Shown here piece by piece: positions 32,581-44,233 of a stretch of DNA of 64,000 nucleotides. The translations under genes and the position numbers were made by a program. Position 1 is the first letter of the stretch. The number at the start of each line of letters is the position of its first letter. The DNA lies in NCBI GenBank assembly GCA_018398585.1, contig JAGTTD010000007.1, forward strand, positions 33,880,911-33,944,910. Direction: 5' to 3'. The notes under the pieces are model-generated. The model did no database searches, was not told where the DNA came from, and was given only the letters and a program-made list of their open reading frames with translations. The DNA comes from Simmondsia chinensis (Eukaryota; Streptophyta; Magnoliopsida; Caryophyllales; Simmondsiaceae).

Positions 32581-35560
32581 AGTAATAACAAAAATTTTCG
32601 AGTTTAAAGGCCTTAGGGTTAACTCGTGTTGCAGCTCGGGTTGGATTTTTGCTCGGGTTTAGATGGGCTCGGGTCTACTTGGGTGGGTCATTTTGGGTCG
32701 GGTTATATTGGGTCATTGATGGGTCGGGTTGGCTCAGTATTCTTATCGGGCCTTTTCGGGTTGGATTAAGGCTGGGTCGGGCGAGTCTCAGGTTGGGTCA
32801 TTCTAAGTTTGGGTCAAGTTATTTACATCGAATCTTCGGGTCAAATCAGGTCGGGTCATTGATTTTTCAGGTTGGTTTAACGGGGCAAGTTGTCTTTGCC
32901 ACCTCTAATTACTGGTGTTTCTCGTTCTAGCACAATAACACATTGTTCTGCATATTGTTTAGAAAAGTCACGTCGTTTACCTTTTTCACGTGTGTTACAT
33001 GATACTTCTTTACCTTTGCAATTAATTCATTCAGATGTTTGGCAATTGTCTGTTGTTTCTGATTTCGATATTATGTGCTATTTGTTGATGATTTCACTCG
33101 CCTCACCTGGCTCTACCCGATGCAACAGAAGGATGAAGTGTACTCCATCTTTTCTGATTTTAAGGCCCTGGTTGAAAATCAATTTAATCTTAAAATTAAA
33201 CGTTTTCAAACTGATAGAGGTTGTGAGTTTGACAACAGGCCCATGGCCACCCTTTGTTGTACCCACGATATTCACTTCCTCCTCTCCTGTCCTGATACCC
33301 CACAACAAAATGGGGTGGCGGAACGAAAGCATCAACATTTAAATAAAATAGTACGGGCTCTACTTTTTCAGGTGTGTTTTCCTCCAAAATTTTGGGAAGA
33401 TGCTGTTTGTACTGCATGTTACATTATAAATCGGATGCCCACTCCAAACTTACAAAATCTTACACCTTTTGAAAAATTGTTTAAAAAGGCGCTAGACTAC
33501 AACTTTTTTCGGGTCTTTGGGTGTGTTATCCTAATATCACATCCCGTACTCCCCATAAATTGGCCCCACGTTCTATCCCATGCATGTTTATTGGATATGC
33601 AGGACGTTACAAGGGGTACAGGTGCTTGGACCCCACTACTGGTTGTGTCTGCACTAGTCATCATGTGCATTTTGTTCAACATTTATTTCGTTATCCTGGC
33701 ATTGTGTCTAGTATGCATGCGCCGCCAAGCTCAGCCCTGGTTGATGTCCCTCTGCCAAGTCCAATTCTAGCTCATGCTAGCCGCTCGGCTGCGCCTAGTG
33801 TGGTACCCCCGGTGGCCTCGGGTGGGCTATCGAGCCCGCTCTCACCCGCGGTTTTACCTGCCTCCTTCCCCTTGGCTACCGCACCTGACCCTGCCATCAT
33901 GGTCACCACGGACGGGACGGATTCTAGTCCCGATTCAGGAGGCGCACGCTAGGCTTCCTCGATCGGCTTTCCTGTGATCTCCTCAGATAGTCACCCCGGA
34001 CCGTCCGTCACGCCCACAGTTGCTCCTTCCACCGTGAATGTCCATCCCATGCGTACTCGCCTTAAAGACATGATACGTAAATCCAAGCACATTATATCTC
34101 TTGGATCTGTTGTTGTGGTTCAGGAACCAACATGTTTTTCACAGGTTGTTAAAAACCCTAATTGGCAGGAAACAATGGCTGAGGAATTTAATGCACTTAT
34201 TCAAAACCAGACATGGGACCTCGTACCCATCTCTCCTTCTCAAAATGTAGCCGGTAGTACTTGGAAGTACAAAGTCAAGTATAAAACTGATGGCTCTGTT
34301 GATCGTTTTAAAAGCCCGTCTTGTTGCTCAAGGCTTTCACCAGCATAAGGGCCTTGACTATTTTGAAACGTTTAGCCCCGTGGTTAAACCTACCACCATC
34401 AGATTCATACTTGCACCTGCTGTCACTAACAAGTGGTCCATTCGCTTACTAGATGTCAAAAATGCGTTTTTACATGGATTTCTCAATGAAGAGGTATACA
34501 TGCGTCAGCCTCCAGGTTTTATACACCCGAAATTTCCCACGCATGTATGTGCCTGCGTAAAGCTCTACACGGCCTCAAACAGGCAACTTGAGCTTGGTTT
34601 CATAGGTTTAGTACGTTCCTTTATAGCCTGGGTTTCTATTGTAGTAAGGTTGATCCCTCTCTTTTCATACATCGATCGCCTCGTAGGATTGTGTGCCTCT
34701 TACTGTATGTGGATGACATTATTCTCGCTAGATCTAACTCTTCTTTACTCACTCGTCTCACCGCTTCTCTCTCCACTCAATTTGCCATGAAAGACCTAGG
34801 CCCACTTCACTACTTTCTTGGGATCGAGATCAAATTCACCAAACGTGGCCTTTTTCTTTTCCAACATAAGTATACCCTTGACTTACTGGACAAGCATGAC
34901 ATGCTTGAGGCAAAACCTGTGCAAACTCCTTGACCAGCTCGGGCACAACCCTCTGTGGCTGATGGGTCTCTTCTACCTAATCCGACCAAGTTCCATAGTG
35001 CGATGGGTGCGCTCCAGTACCTCACCATGACCCGTCCGGGTATTGCATATGCGGTCAATTATGTCTCTTAGTTTATGCACGCTCCCACTACTTCTCATTG
35101 GCAGATGGTTAAATGCATCCTTCGATACCTGAAGCTCACGCCTGATCATGGTCTCACCATAACTCCGGGTTCTTGCACATCTGTTACTGCATATGCTGAT
35201 GCTGATTGGGGTGGCTATCCTGACACTCGTCGCTCCACTACGGGTTTTGCTCTGTTTCTAGGTCCCAACCTTATTTCATGGCGAGCTAAGAAGCAATCAA
35301 CGGTTGCCAAATCCTCCACCGAGTCTGAATATCGCGCTGTTGCCAAGGTGGTTGCTGAAGGTGATTGGATACGATATCTCATGCGTGACTTAGGCCTGCG
35401 CCATTCCTGTCCGATTCTTGTGTACTGTGATAACGTGCCTGCTACTTATTTGGCTGCAAATCCTATCTCTAATGACCGAAGCAAGCACGTTGATGTTGAC
35501 TTTTATTATATTTGTGAGAAGGTTGTTAAGGGTAATATCTAGGTTTGATACACTCCTACC
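31075..35560 (+). pseudogene. Copia A pol (protease-integrase-RT-RNase H), disrupted
   Basis: Protease: PDSGVSNHMTSNACILTQHN at ~31170. GAG-pre-integrase: ELWHRRLGHLGNS at ~31535. The hAT insertion follows, and integrase resumes at 32916 with LEKSRRLPFSRVLHDTSLPL. Its core has VDDFTRLTWLYPMQQKDEVY, FQTDRG and CPDTPQQNGVAERKHQHLNK (first Asp of the catalytic triad in VDDF, second in TDRG, Glu in AERK). [19 protein letters not shown], a frameshift near 34310, [20 protein letters not shown], and [13 protein letters not shown] at ~34697 with the YVDD catalytic box. RNase H: YADADWGGYPDTRRSTTGFA, SWRAKKQSTVAKSSTESEYR and DRSKHVDVDFYYI. Several frameshifts mean no active protein. Confidence 0.85.
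31621..32907. mobile_element. Non-autonomous hAT inserted in copia A pol
   Basis: Terminal inverted repeats tagaggtggcaa / ttgccacctcta, with a perfect 8-bp TSD ATTACTGG at 31613-31620 and 32908-32915. The ends match the transposase-carrying hAT at 24644-27707. Both subterminal zones (31640-31900 and 32630-32890) are made of loose 'gggtcgggtca' repeats. The middle is AT-rich and includes a 28-C run at 32550-32577. No transposase is present. Confidence 0.92.
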
Positions 35561-35650
35561 ACCAAACAGGTTGCCGACATATTTACCAAGGGGTTGGCTA
35601 TTGATCGCTTCCGCTACCATAAAGCCAATTTGCACGTTGGTCCCCCACAC

Positions 35651-35662
35651 AGATTGAGGGGG
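35651..35662 (+). promoter_or_regulatory. Polypurine tract of copia A
   Basis: AGATTGAGGGGG directly upstream of the 3' LTR is the plus-strand primer position expected for copia elements. The same motif is at 23641-23652 in copy C. Confidence 0.75.
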
Positions 35663-35664
35663 CG

Positions 35665-35783
35665 TATTAGGATATATTATATTGATATTATTCTAATAAT
35701 ATTTTATAATTATTCATGTACTTTTTATTATAAATATATGCCTCAGCAACCCTATTGAGTATGCCCACTAACCCATAATCTCA
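35665..35783 (+). repeat. 3' LTR of copia A
   Basis: It is 119 bp, the same length as the 5' LTR. It has about ten differences by eye, so the insertion is not recent. Confidence 0.82.
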
Positions 35784-36691
35784 CAGTTAGAATTGAAATA
35801 AGAAAGAAAGAAAGATAGAAGAATTGGAGATGAGAAAAGAATTAGAGTATGAAATGAGAAATAATTAAAAGAATTTAGGAAGAGAAAGCAAAGATGAGAA
35901 GGGGAGAGGGGAGAGCGATTAGGAAAAGATGAAGATACTATTTTATTAATTTTGGATAATATTCAATTACAACTCTAATCCCCTTTTATAGCTAAACACA
36001 AATCCAAAGTAACAATCATAATATCTCTAACTAACTATTATTTATTATAACAACCAATTAATACTTCTAACTTTATGTAACTATTACATTTATCTCTTCT
36101 ATTACAAGTATAATACCAACCATGACTAAATATTCCCCCCCCCCCCCAGGTTCGACTCCGTCCTCGTTTAAACCCACTCGGGATCAGACCTAGTAGGGGG
36201 AGGAGTACACATTACATAACCAATTTGACTAGTTTCAACTCATGTTTCATGTGCAACTAAAAAATAAAAAAGGTAAGTTGAACAACCATACAAAAGTCAC
36301 GCAACATATAACATATAGTTAATAATCTAAGCTACGGTGATTAATTAAAAAATCTTAGAATTTTAAAAATAGTTTCCTAAAAAGTAAAAAAATTATCATA
36401 GTTAAATAAAAATGATAACTTTTTAACATAATTATCCATAAATAAAACTCCAAACTTAATTTAAAGTCCCGAAGTATGCGTCCCAAAGTGCGAAATTAGC
36501 GGGTAAAACGATTGAATTAAAAGTGCGTAGTAAGCGTGGGCCCCACTTTATACTACTTTAGCCCAATTAAAGTTCCTTCTCTCTCTCTCTCTCTCTCTCT
36601 CTTTTGGACGGTTTCTTTTTCTTAATTTCTAGTTTTTTGAAAAATTTAAAATTTCAAAGTGAAAATTAAAATAGAAATAAAAAATAAAGAG
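35784..36691. other. AT-rich spacer with a 13-C run and (CT)n, no gene seen
   Basis: It includes a GA-rich stretch (35808-35930), a C run at 36135-36147 and a (CT)n microsatellite at about 36571-36602. No coding signal was found. Confidence 0.55.
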
Positions 36692-36787
36692 TACAACTAC
36701 AACATATCTAGTGCCTTAAAGACTCCCGCATAAGCAGGGTCTAGGAGGGGTGGTTGTACGCAACCTTACCCCTTCATGGTGTTAAAT
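36692..36787 (-). mobile_element. Fragment of the 5S/Au-type SINE (tail and body only), cut off at the CACTA insertion
   Basis: It contains 'ctagtgccttaaagactccc', 'ataagcagggtctaggagg', 'ttgtacgcaaccttacccct' and 'tcatggtgttaa', collinear with the body of S2 in the same direction. It stops exactly at the CACTA TSD. The missing 5S head does not reappear beyond the CACTA right end at 44234, so the SINE was already truncated or fused before that insertion. Confidence 0.7.
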
Positions 36788-36811
36788 CACTACAACAAAA
36801 AAGGGTAAATC

Positions 36812-37030
36812 TCGGCGCTTTTTTTTGGAATTATCGGCTCAAAAAAGCGCCGAGAATTTTATTATCGGCGCTTAGGACAAGCGCCGAGAAAAAAAAACGC
36901 CGACAAATAAAAGCGCCGAGAATACCGGCGCTTATAAACTCCGAGAGATTCTCAGCAATCTCTCGGCGCTTATAAAAACGCCAATACTCTATCGGCGCTT
37001 ATAAACGCCGATATTTTTCGGCGTTTTTTA
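36812..37030. repeat. CACTA left subterminal repeat array
   Basis: At least eight copies of 'tcggcgctt'/'gcgccgag' occur in both directions. They are probably the binding sites for the TNP1-like protein. The CG density stands out against the AT-rich interior. Confidence 0.75.
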
Positions 37031-37639
37031 TTGTCGAGATTTTTTGAGTTTTTTAAAAACCCTATTTTTACTTCTTAGTATGGACATTTTACGAACAGCC
37101 TGTATTGTCTATTTATTTGTGCATATTTTCCACACATACACACACACACATATATATACAAAATTACTTAATAAAAAAATATCAATTAAACTGATAAATT
37201 TTTTATAAGATTCCGAATTCGACAATCAAAATATTACATCATTGTCAATGTACTTTGATAGTTCAATACAAAATTTGAGATTTTTTTCCACTCCAAATAT
37301 CAACATAATTAATCTAATAACCAAAAAAAAAATATATACAATGCTAACTTAGTCAAGTACATTCTTCACAAATATATCAATCAACCGAATGAGCTTGGCG
37401 TGCTTGGAGATGCAAAAAAAATTGGGGGTTTACCTGTATAGACAACACAATAAATTTAGTATATCTGATCCAAAATTTTACTTCACATTGTAAATTCATA
37501 TAGTTTCCCAAAAGTACCAACCCCAATGCCACCTTTTGTCTCAATCATTCACATCATCAATTTCATTATTTACAAAGGATTAGAAAGACAATTATTTGCA
37601 TTATAGTACAAACAAATACAAATTAAATAGATTATCTTA

Positions 37640-39499
37640 CCAGATCAGCAACCGCAGTAATAATTGCTCGACCTTCTGCTATCATTTCATATGATGCTTG
37701 GCCAGAAGAAACAGCATCATAGATGGTAGGAGCCTTCTCATTTGCTGCTTTACATTGGCCAATTCTATTTTCATATTTTGTAATTCGACATGATCACCGG
37801 TACGGTCGAGTCCCTTTTTCTTTAGTTCACCCCTGACTTCGTATATATCACTCCTCTTCACGCCAAATCCATAGCCTACCACTCGATAGCCCGGATTTTC
37901 CTGTTCATACATTAGCTCTGCAAATACTTCCTCCTCGATTTCTGATCGAGGTCTGGAAGAAGATCCAAGTCGAGCCTCAACTATTTCTCTAGCTGTATCC
38001 TACAAAGAAGAGAAAAAGACATTAAATACATTTAAATTAAAAGAAATGTGAGATAATAATAAAACCCACCATAAATTCTTGTAAAACCGTGTTCTCAAAA
38101 AAGCCACCACTTTTTCTGGTGTGAGTTTCCTGGTAAAACTCTATACTGGTGGGTTTCCTCCCTTTATTAATTTCCTACAATCAACACGTCAACATAAGTC
38201 TTAACTAATTTAACAGGTAGATAGTAATAATACACTAAACATATACTGAAGTCCTTACAAAACTATCTCTTTTATTGGCATAACTTGTTGAACCAGTCGT
38301 GTGAAACTGATTCTGCTTGGCACGTGCTTCTTTGCCGCATTTACTCTTCTCCTGACATTGGAAATCAATATCAATCCAAGAAAAACTTTACATTCATAAT
38401 CAATATCAATCCGCTTTCCCCTTTTTGACCAATCAAAAATTACTTAAAAAGAAATTATTTTACCTTGCCTTGTGGAGAAAACCAAAAATGTACCAAAGTT
38501 GTCCATTGGTCATGATTAACTCCTCGTGGCACTGTTGCAATAATTTCAGCCTCAGTTTTGTTCCCTTGGCAATATTGCGCTTTAAAGCTCGTCTTATAAC
38601 CCCTCCACATTTTGCTAAGATGCTGTAGTATTGATTTATCAATCAATACATCACTGGGCATTGAAAATTTCCCCTAAAACATAAAATCCAACAATAATGT
38701 CATAAAAAGGCAAGGGAATAGTAAGAAGGCATAAAGCAGTAGTTGTACTAGTAAGAAAGCAACCACATTTCAGTGCTATATCCAAATTTCACTCGAACAG
38801 TAAAATTTGATAGAAGAACCTATTGCCAATTATACTATTGAATTAAATTAACACAATTAAGAGTATAAAACCTTAATTAATACAATGATGAAGTTCAAAA
38901 ACTTCAGACATACATATTATATCATATATATAAAGTAAACTTCAGACATAAATAATACTTACTCGGATAACCTCAATAGCTTCTGCTTTGTATTGGTCAT
39001 TCATAGTACGCCAATCTCTTACTCTGAGCGGACAAAACCGTCCTGTTTTTGCAACCTCTCCAATAAACCGGATCAACAAATCGCCACCCTTTCTAATTGG
39101 TTGGCGTAGGTCATTGAACCGCACAATAATTCGTACACCTTCAAGAAGATGCCATACTTCCTTAACTGGTATCGTCCTTAAGGTACTCAAGTTATCTTGG
39201 CCATCTATTAACGATTAAGATATATCATTACTTTTCTAATTGATTAAAAAATTATTACCATAATTAATGCTATAAAATTGAAAACATTTACCTATAAGTT
39301 GAAGTAGCTCCCTCTCATCAAATGGTACATCAGTGGACCAAACACCAGCTTCCCTGACTGGTCCCTCTGCTTCAGATGTTGACGGTCTTGGCCGACTGTC
39401 ATCACCTCCTTCATTTTTCGGTGTTGCTGTTGAGGACTGCACTGATTTGCCACTTCTAAAAAACCTCCTCATTGTGAATCCACGCTTTTCCAAAAACAA
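37640..39499 (-). CDS. CACTA TNP1-like protein (Transposase_24-type), multi-exon
   Basis: In En/Spm the equivalent protein binds subterminal motifs and helps excision. Coding pieces in order on the minus strand: 39499-~39280 (MRRFFRSGKSVQSSTATPKN, then VPFDERELLQLIG), 39190-~38960 (LRTIPVKEVWHLLEGVRIIV, RDWRTMNDQYKAEAIEVIR), 38661-~38460 (LQHLSKMWRGYKTSFKAQYC, VNHDQWTTLVHFWFSPQGKV), then ~38345-38265, ~38170-38060 and 38000-37682 (ELMYEQENPGYRVVGYGFGV, coiled-coil-like VELQNMKIELANVKQQMR). This order matches plant Transposase_24/TNP1 proteins. I did not resolve every splice site. I saw no clear stop inside the conserved pieces. Confidence 0.7.
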
Positions 39500-39731
39500 A
39501 AGAATTATTAGATGTATAATAGAACGTACAAAAATAAAATGAGAAGCAAATATGATCCGTAAAACAAATAATCAATAATGAAACAAAGATCATGGACAAA
39601 ATGAAACAACATGTACAAAAGAAAACTAACATACATGGACAAAATAAAACAACACTTACAAAAGAAAACTAACATACATGGACAAAATGAAACAACACGT
39701 AACATTATTTCACAACTCTAAAAACCAAAGA

Positions 39732-42700
39732 TCAAATCTCGCCTAGATCATACAAGTCCCTAGGTTTAGTCTTAATGACATGATACCATCCCTTTTGCAT
39801 CTCATCTTGAATATAGAAAACTTGCTTTGCTTGAGATGAGATGACAAATGGATCATCTTTCAACAATCGACCCATATGCATCAACTTAGAGAAGTTCACA
39901 CAAACACCATCATTTCTAAATGTTCTTAAGCCCCTATTTATATCTACCCAATCACAACAAAGAATGACAACTTTATAACTCCCATAATAGCCTAGTTCAT
40001 ATATGTCTGTCAATTTGCTATAATAAACTTGTCCATCAGCTACGACCATGACCCCAGAATTTTGTGTCCGCATATAGCGTTCACGATCTTCTATATGAAA
40101 CTTGTATCCATTAAGGACAAAGCCCTTCATTCTTTTAGCATACTGATTTAGCCCACCAGCTAAAGCCCTTCTCAATCGGCCTTCTTCTGTAGTTGCATCA
40201 ATTTTGTGCACCTTAATAGAATAAAAGGTAGTATCAAAATTAATGGTGAATATATAATATCAACTTCACCATCGAATAAAATATACTAACCTGGTTTTGA
40301 AGCCACTCAGAAAACTCTTCAACAATCCACTGATTTTCTAATGTTGCATTAGATCGACCTCTATGGAAATATGCTCGTCGTTTTTCACTTAAAAATTCAC
40401 TATAACAAGGAAATTATTAGCAGGTTGAACAAAAATAGTTAATATTGACAAAGTTGCTTCTATTAACACTTACTCATGAAGTTCCTTGATTTCATCTAGC
40501 TGAAGTAGCACATAACGATGCGCTTGTTCCTTACTTCTCATATCAAGGCGAACAATTTTCTCTTTTCCAATTGCACGACCCGCAGACTTTAACAAGTATT
40601 TACCCATACTTGAACCATTATCATCATTTCTTTTGGGTCTATTAAAAATGGTCGTAGCACTTTCTAAGTATCTAGAACAAAATGTAATAGTCTCCTCCAT
40701 GATGTAGCCTTCAGCAATGGACCCTTCTGGCCGCGCCTGGTTACTTATGTATGCTTTCAAATGGGACAAATACCTTTATTACATAAATATAAACAACACG
40801 TGAGATCAATTACTGGATGCCAAATATGAGAGATAAAAGTAAATGAAGCATTATCGGCTAACCTTTCAATCGGATACATCCATCTATAGTAAACAGGCCC
40901 ACCAAGCTTAGCCTCCTCTACTAAATGAATTAGTAGATGAACCATGACTGTGAAAAATGTAGGTAGAAATTCCATCTCCATCTCACAAAGTGTAAGGATA
41001 ATGTTCGCTTATTGAAGATCGAGCATATTTGGGTCGAGGGTCGTAGAACACAAGTATTTGAAAAAGGAAGACAAGTCTGAAAGCAACTCAATGACTTGTG
41101 TGGCATTGGATGCTCGTAAAGCTACAGGAAGAATATCTTGCATAAGAACATGGTTGTCATGACTCTTAAGGTTTAAGAGTTTTCTTTGTTTCAACTTCAC
41201 ACATCTGGAGATGTTAGATCCATATCCATCTAGGACCCTAAGTTTCTGTAGAACTCTTAGAAACCATTCTTTATCATTTGAAGACATATAGTAAGAAGCT
41301 GGAGGCATGTACGGATCTCTATTAGGACGAGGTTGTAGCCAAAGAACTGGCTTTATGTTCCTTTCTTCAAGGGCCCTTCTTGCCTTTTCATCATCTCCAG
41401 TCTTTCTCTCCATATGTAATAGCGTCCCCAAAACATTATCACACACATTTTTCTCTATGTGCATGACATCTAGATTATGTCGAAGGAGATTGTACTCCCA
41501 ATATGGCAAGTCAAAAAATATGCTTTTTTTCTTCCAAAGCACTTCCTCATTGTCCACTCTTTCTATTGAACTGTCTATGTGGTGCCTTTCTCTTTTCTTC
41601 TTACTAGTCTTTTGGGTTTTTCCGTACTTGTAACGAACTTGTTCTTGTGCTTTCAAGATATCAGTCCCTGATACCGGAGTAGGAGCACAAGTATACTCCA
41701 TTGTCCCATCAAACAATTGACTCTGAGATCGAAAAGGGTGATTATTAGGTAACCAATTACGGTGTCCATTATAGCAAATCTTGCCCCCAAACTTATAAGA
41801 ATGTGTATGTTCAGTGCAATAAGGACAAGCTGTGTAGCCCTTTGTACTCCAACCAGACAACATAGCATATGAAGGAAAGTCATTGATAGTCCACATTATA
41901 GCCCCTTGCATCCTAAAGTTTTGTCCACTATAGGCATCATATGCATCAATACCTTCCCATAACAATTTCAACTCATGCAGCAATGGTTGTAGGTACACAT
42001 CAATCAAGTCCACGGCCCGATTTCCCAGGAATAATCGAAGAAAGAATAAATGACGATTGCTTCATACATAGCCATGGGGGCAAGTTGTACGGGATCAACA
42101 CCACTGGCCATGTACTATAAGTAGTATTCATAAGACGGTACGGATTGAAGCCGTCACTAGCAAGACCAAGCCTAACACTACGAGGATCTGAAGAAAACTC
42201 CGTATACCGAGCATCAAATGCCCTCCAAGCTAAGCCATATGCAGGATGCCTTAATTTCCCATCCTTCAAACGGTCTATCTCATGCCATCTCATATCTTCG
42301 GCTGTTTTAGATGACATGTATAATCTTTTGAGCCTTGAAATCAAAGAAAAATACCGCATAACCTTAGCGGGCTCTCCTTTTCTGGTTGACATAGTTTCAT
42401 CAGTACAACTGTCATCTTCCTTACCCTTAACTGTCTTCCATCTTGAGGTACCGCATATATGAAAACTCTCTTTTTCAGACAATTCACCCCAATACAACAT
42501 ACAATTATTTGGACAAGCATGAATCTTTTCATATCCAAGACCCAACTCATTGATCATTTTCTGAGCTTCATAATAAGATGATGGAAATACCATAATTTGG
42601 GGAAATGCATCAACAAGAAGTCTTAGCAATATCGTGAAGGACTCAGCAGACCAACTATGCATACATTTCAAGTGAAACAAGTGCAAAAGAAATGACAATT

Positions 42701-43226
42701 TGGAGAATGCGCTACAGCCTGGATATTGTTCTTCATTAGAAGCTTCCAATATCTTCTTATACTTGGCTTTCTCCTCAGGAGATTGGTTGGGTTGTTCAAG
42801 ACGAACTTGGTCCGACCAATCATGTTTATCAGACAAATGGGGTTGACTTGTGGAGGGAGGAATATCAACTCCGATACTTTCTCGTAGTAATCCACCAATA
42901 TCATCTCGCCCTATGGCCCTTCCCTCATTATTATTAGTAGATGTTTGACTATTGCATCTCAATTGTTTAACAATATCTTCTTTTCCATGAAAAATTCATT
43001 TCTTATACTTTGGCCAAAAACCCTTAAAAAGGATATGATATTCCACATCTTCTAATGAGAACCATTTGGCTACTTTGCATTTATTACATGGACATCGAGT
43101 TTTTCCTTCTATAAGGTTTTCTTTAGCCAACTTAATGAATTCAATGACACCATCAATATAAGCTTGACTAATCCTTGGTTGCGTGATCCAACTCGTATCC
43201 ATATCTCTAAATATTAAGTAGTGCAA
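39732..43226 (-). pseudogene. CACTA TNP2-like transposase, lightly damaged
   Basis: Domains in order: Transpos_assoc N-terminus (43226-42996: MDTSWITQPRISQAYIDGVI, TRCPCNKCK zinc-binding Cys pair, VEYHILFKGFWPKYKK). The Transposase_21 core follows (42962-41009: HACPNNCMLYWGE, TIYSTWP-type region, IDVYLQPLLHELKLLWEGI, FPSYAMLSGWSTKGYTACPY, NLDVMHIEKNVCDNVLGTLL). Next are a DUF4218-like part (40981-40470: FTVMVHLLIHLVEEAKLGGP, YRWMYPIERL) and a DUF4216-like part (40211-39732: YYGSYKVVILCCDW). Lesions seen: TGA at 42996-42998 between KYKK and the following FHGKED frame, a one-base frameshift near 42005, and TAA at 41009-41011. Length and order equal an autonomous TNP2. Sequencing error for one of these cannot be excluded. 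Confidence 0.85.
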
Positions 43227-43825
43227 TCAAATTACCTAAAAATTGAAAAAAGATAGAGTTCATAAGACAAATATTTAATCAACCAATCAAATTGTATACA
43301 AATACAAAAATAAATAATTAATGGGACTTAGGAGAAGTTAGAAATTAAAGTATGATACATGAGTTCCTTATAATCAATTTTAATCCTCTAATGTGAAGGA
43401 TCCATCTATACAAGGGATACAGCAACAAAGTTTTATTTTTCCAAATTTAAAAATTATGAAATCGATATCTAATCTCCCTGACATTAACAAATTGAACTCA
43501 CAAGCGCCACCAACACATAATTTTAAACATCAATCAAACACAGTAACACAAGAATTTCGTCAAAACAACAATTTTTTGTATTAATCAATTGAAATGATGA
43601 GATGCAACGATAGAATCATTCGAACCATAGCATTAAGGATGCGCATGAAGCAGGGGAAAGTGTGAAATGGCGATAATACAAAACTATAATAAAACTACTT
43701 CAACCAACTCAAATGATATAACACTTGTAGAAGAATAAGCAGTCCAATAAAAATAAAAACCGAAACTAGGGCAAGGACATCACATACTAATAGCAAAGCA
43801 AGAGCAACTGTGAAATCGGAAGGTG

Positions 43826-44060
43826 AGGGTGAGAGACGAACGCTGGCGGCGACGGTGAGAGGCGAAGCCGGGCGGCAACGGTGAGAGGCGAACCCGGGCG
43901 GCGACGGTGAGAGGAGAACGCCGGCGGCGACGCGGTTGGAAATCGGGTGGTGAGGGTGAGAGACGAACGTGCTTTGCGAGGGTGAGGGCGAGAGGCGAGG
44001 GTTAGGGTTTGCGGGAGGTGAGGGTGAGAGACGACGGTGAGAGCGCGAGAAATGAGGGTT
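43826..44060. repeat. GC-rich minisatellite in the 5' leader of the CACTA genes
   Basis: A ~30-bp unit like 'ggtgagaggcgaacccgggcggcgac' repeats about six times with variation. It lies between the TNP2 start and the right terminus, so it is likely in or near the transposase promoter. Confidence 0.65.
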
Positions 44061-44084
44061 AGGGTTTGTTCAGGGTATTTATAC

Positions 44085-44215
44085 CCGTTATAAGCGCCGA
44101 TATTTTTTGCGTCGTTTAAAAACGCCGAGAATTTTCAACGCTTTGTCTTGACGCATTTAAACGCTGAGATTTCTCGAAGTTTGTATAAACGCCGATAATT
44201 ATGCGCCGAGAATTG
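44085..44215. repeat. CACTA right subterminal repeat array
   Basis: 'gcgccgata', 'aacgccgagaa' and related motifs occur several times, mirroring the left array, but are more eroded. Confidence 0.6.
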
Positions 44216-44233
44216 CCCTTTTTTGTTGTAGTG

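Larger units (their letters stand above)
29456..35783 (+). mobile_element. Ty1/copia retrotransposon with 119-bp LTRs (copy A), hAT nested inside
   Basis: LTRs at 29456-29574 and 35665-35783 are both 119 bp and about 90% alike by eye. A primer binding site tagtatcagagc follows the left one and a polypurine tract agattgaggggg precedes the right one. Gag, protease, integrase, RT and RNase H come in the Ty1/copia order (integrase before RT). Several stops and frameshifts break the frame. A 1287-bp hAT at 31621-32907 interrupts the protease-integrase part. Without it the element is about 5.0 kb, normal for copia. A clean 5-bp TSD could not be identified. Confidence 0.88.
36788..44233 (-). mobile_element. 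CACTA (En/Spm) DNA transposon, 7.4 kb, nearly complete
   Basis: Both ends carry CACTACAACAAAAAAGGG as perfect 18-bp inverted repeats, with similarity continuing to CTCGGCGC. The 3-bp TSD AAT is at 36785-36787 and 44234-44236. Subterminal zones are filled with direct and inverted 'cggcgctt'/'gcgccgaga' motifs (36812-37030 and 44085-44215), the transposase binding arrays expected in this superfamily. It carries both genes of an autonomous CACTA element on the minus strand: a TNP2-like transposase and a TNP1-like protein. The transposase has two nonsense codons and a frameshift. Very similar termini suggest fairly recent mobility. Confidence 0.95.
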
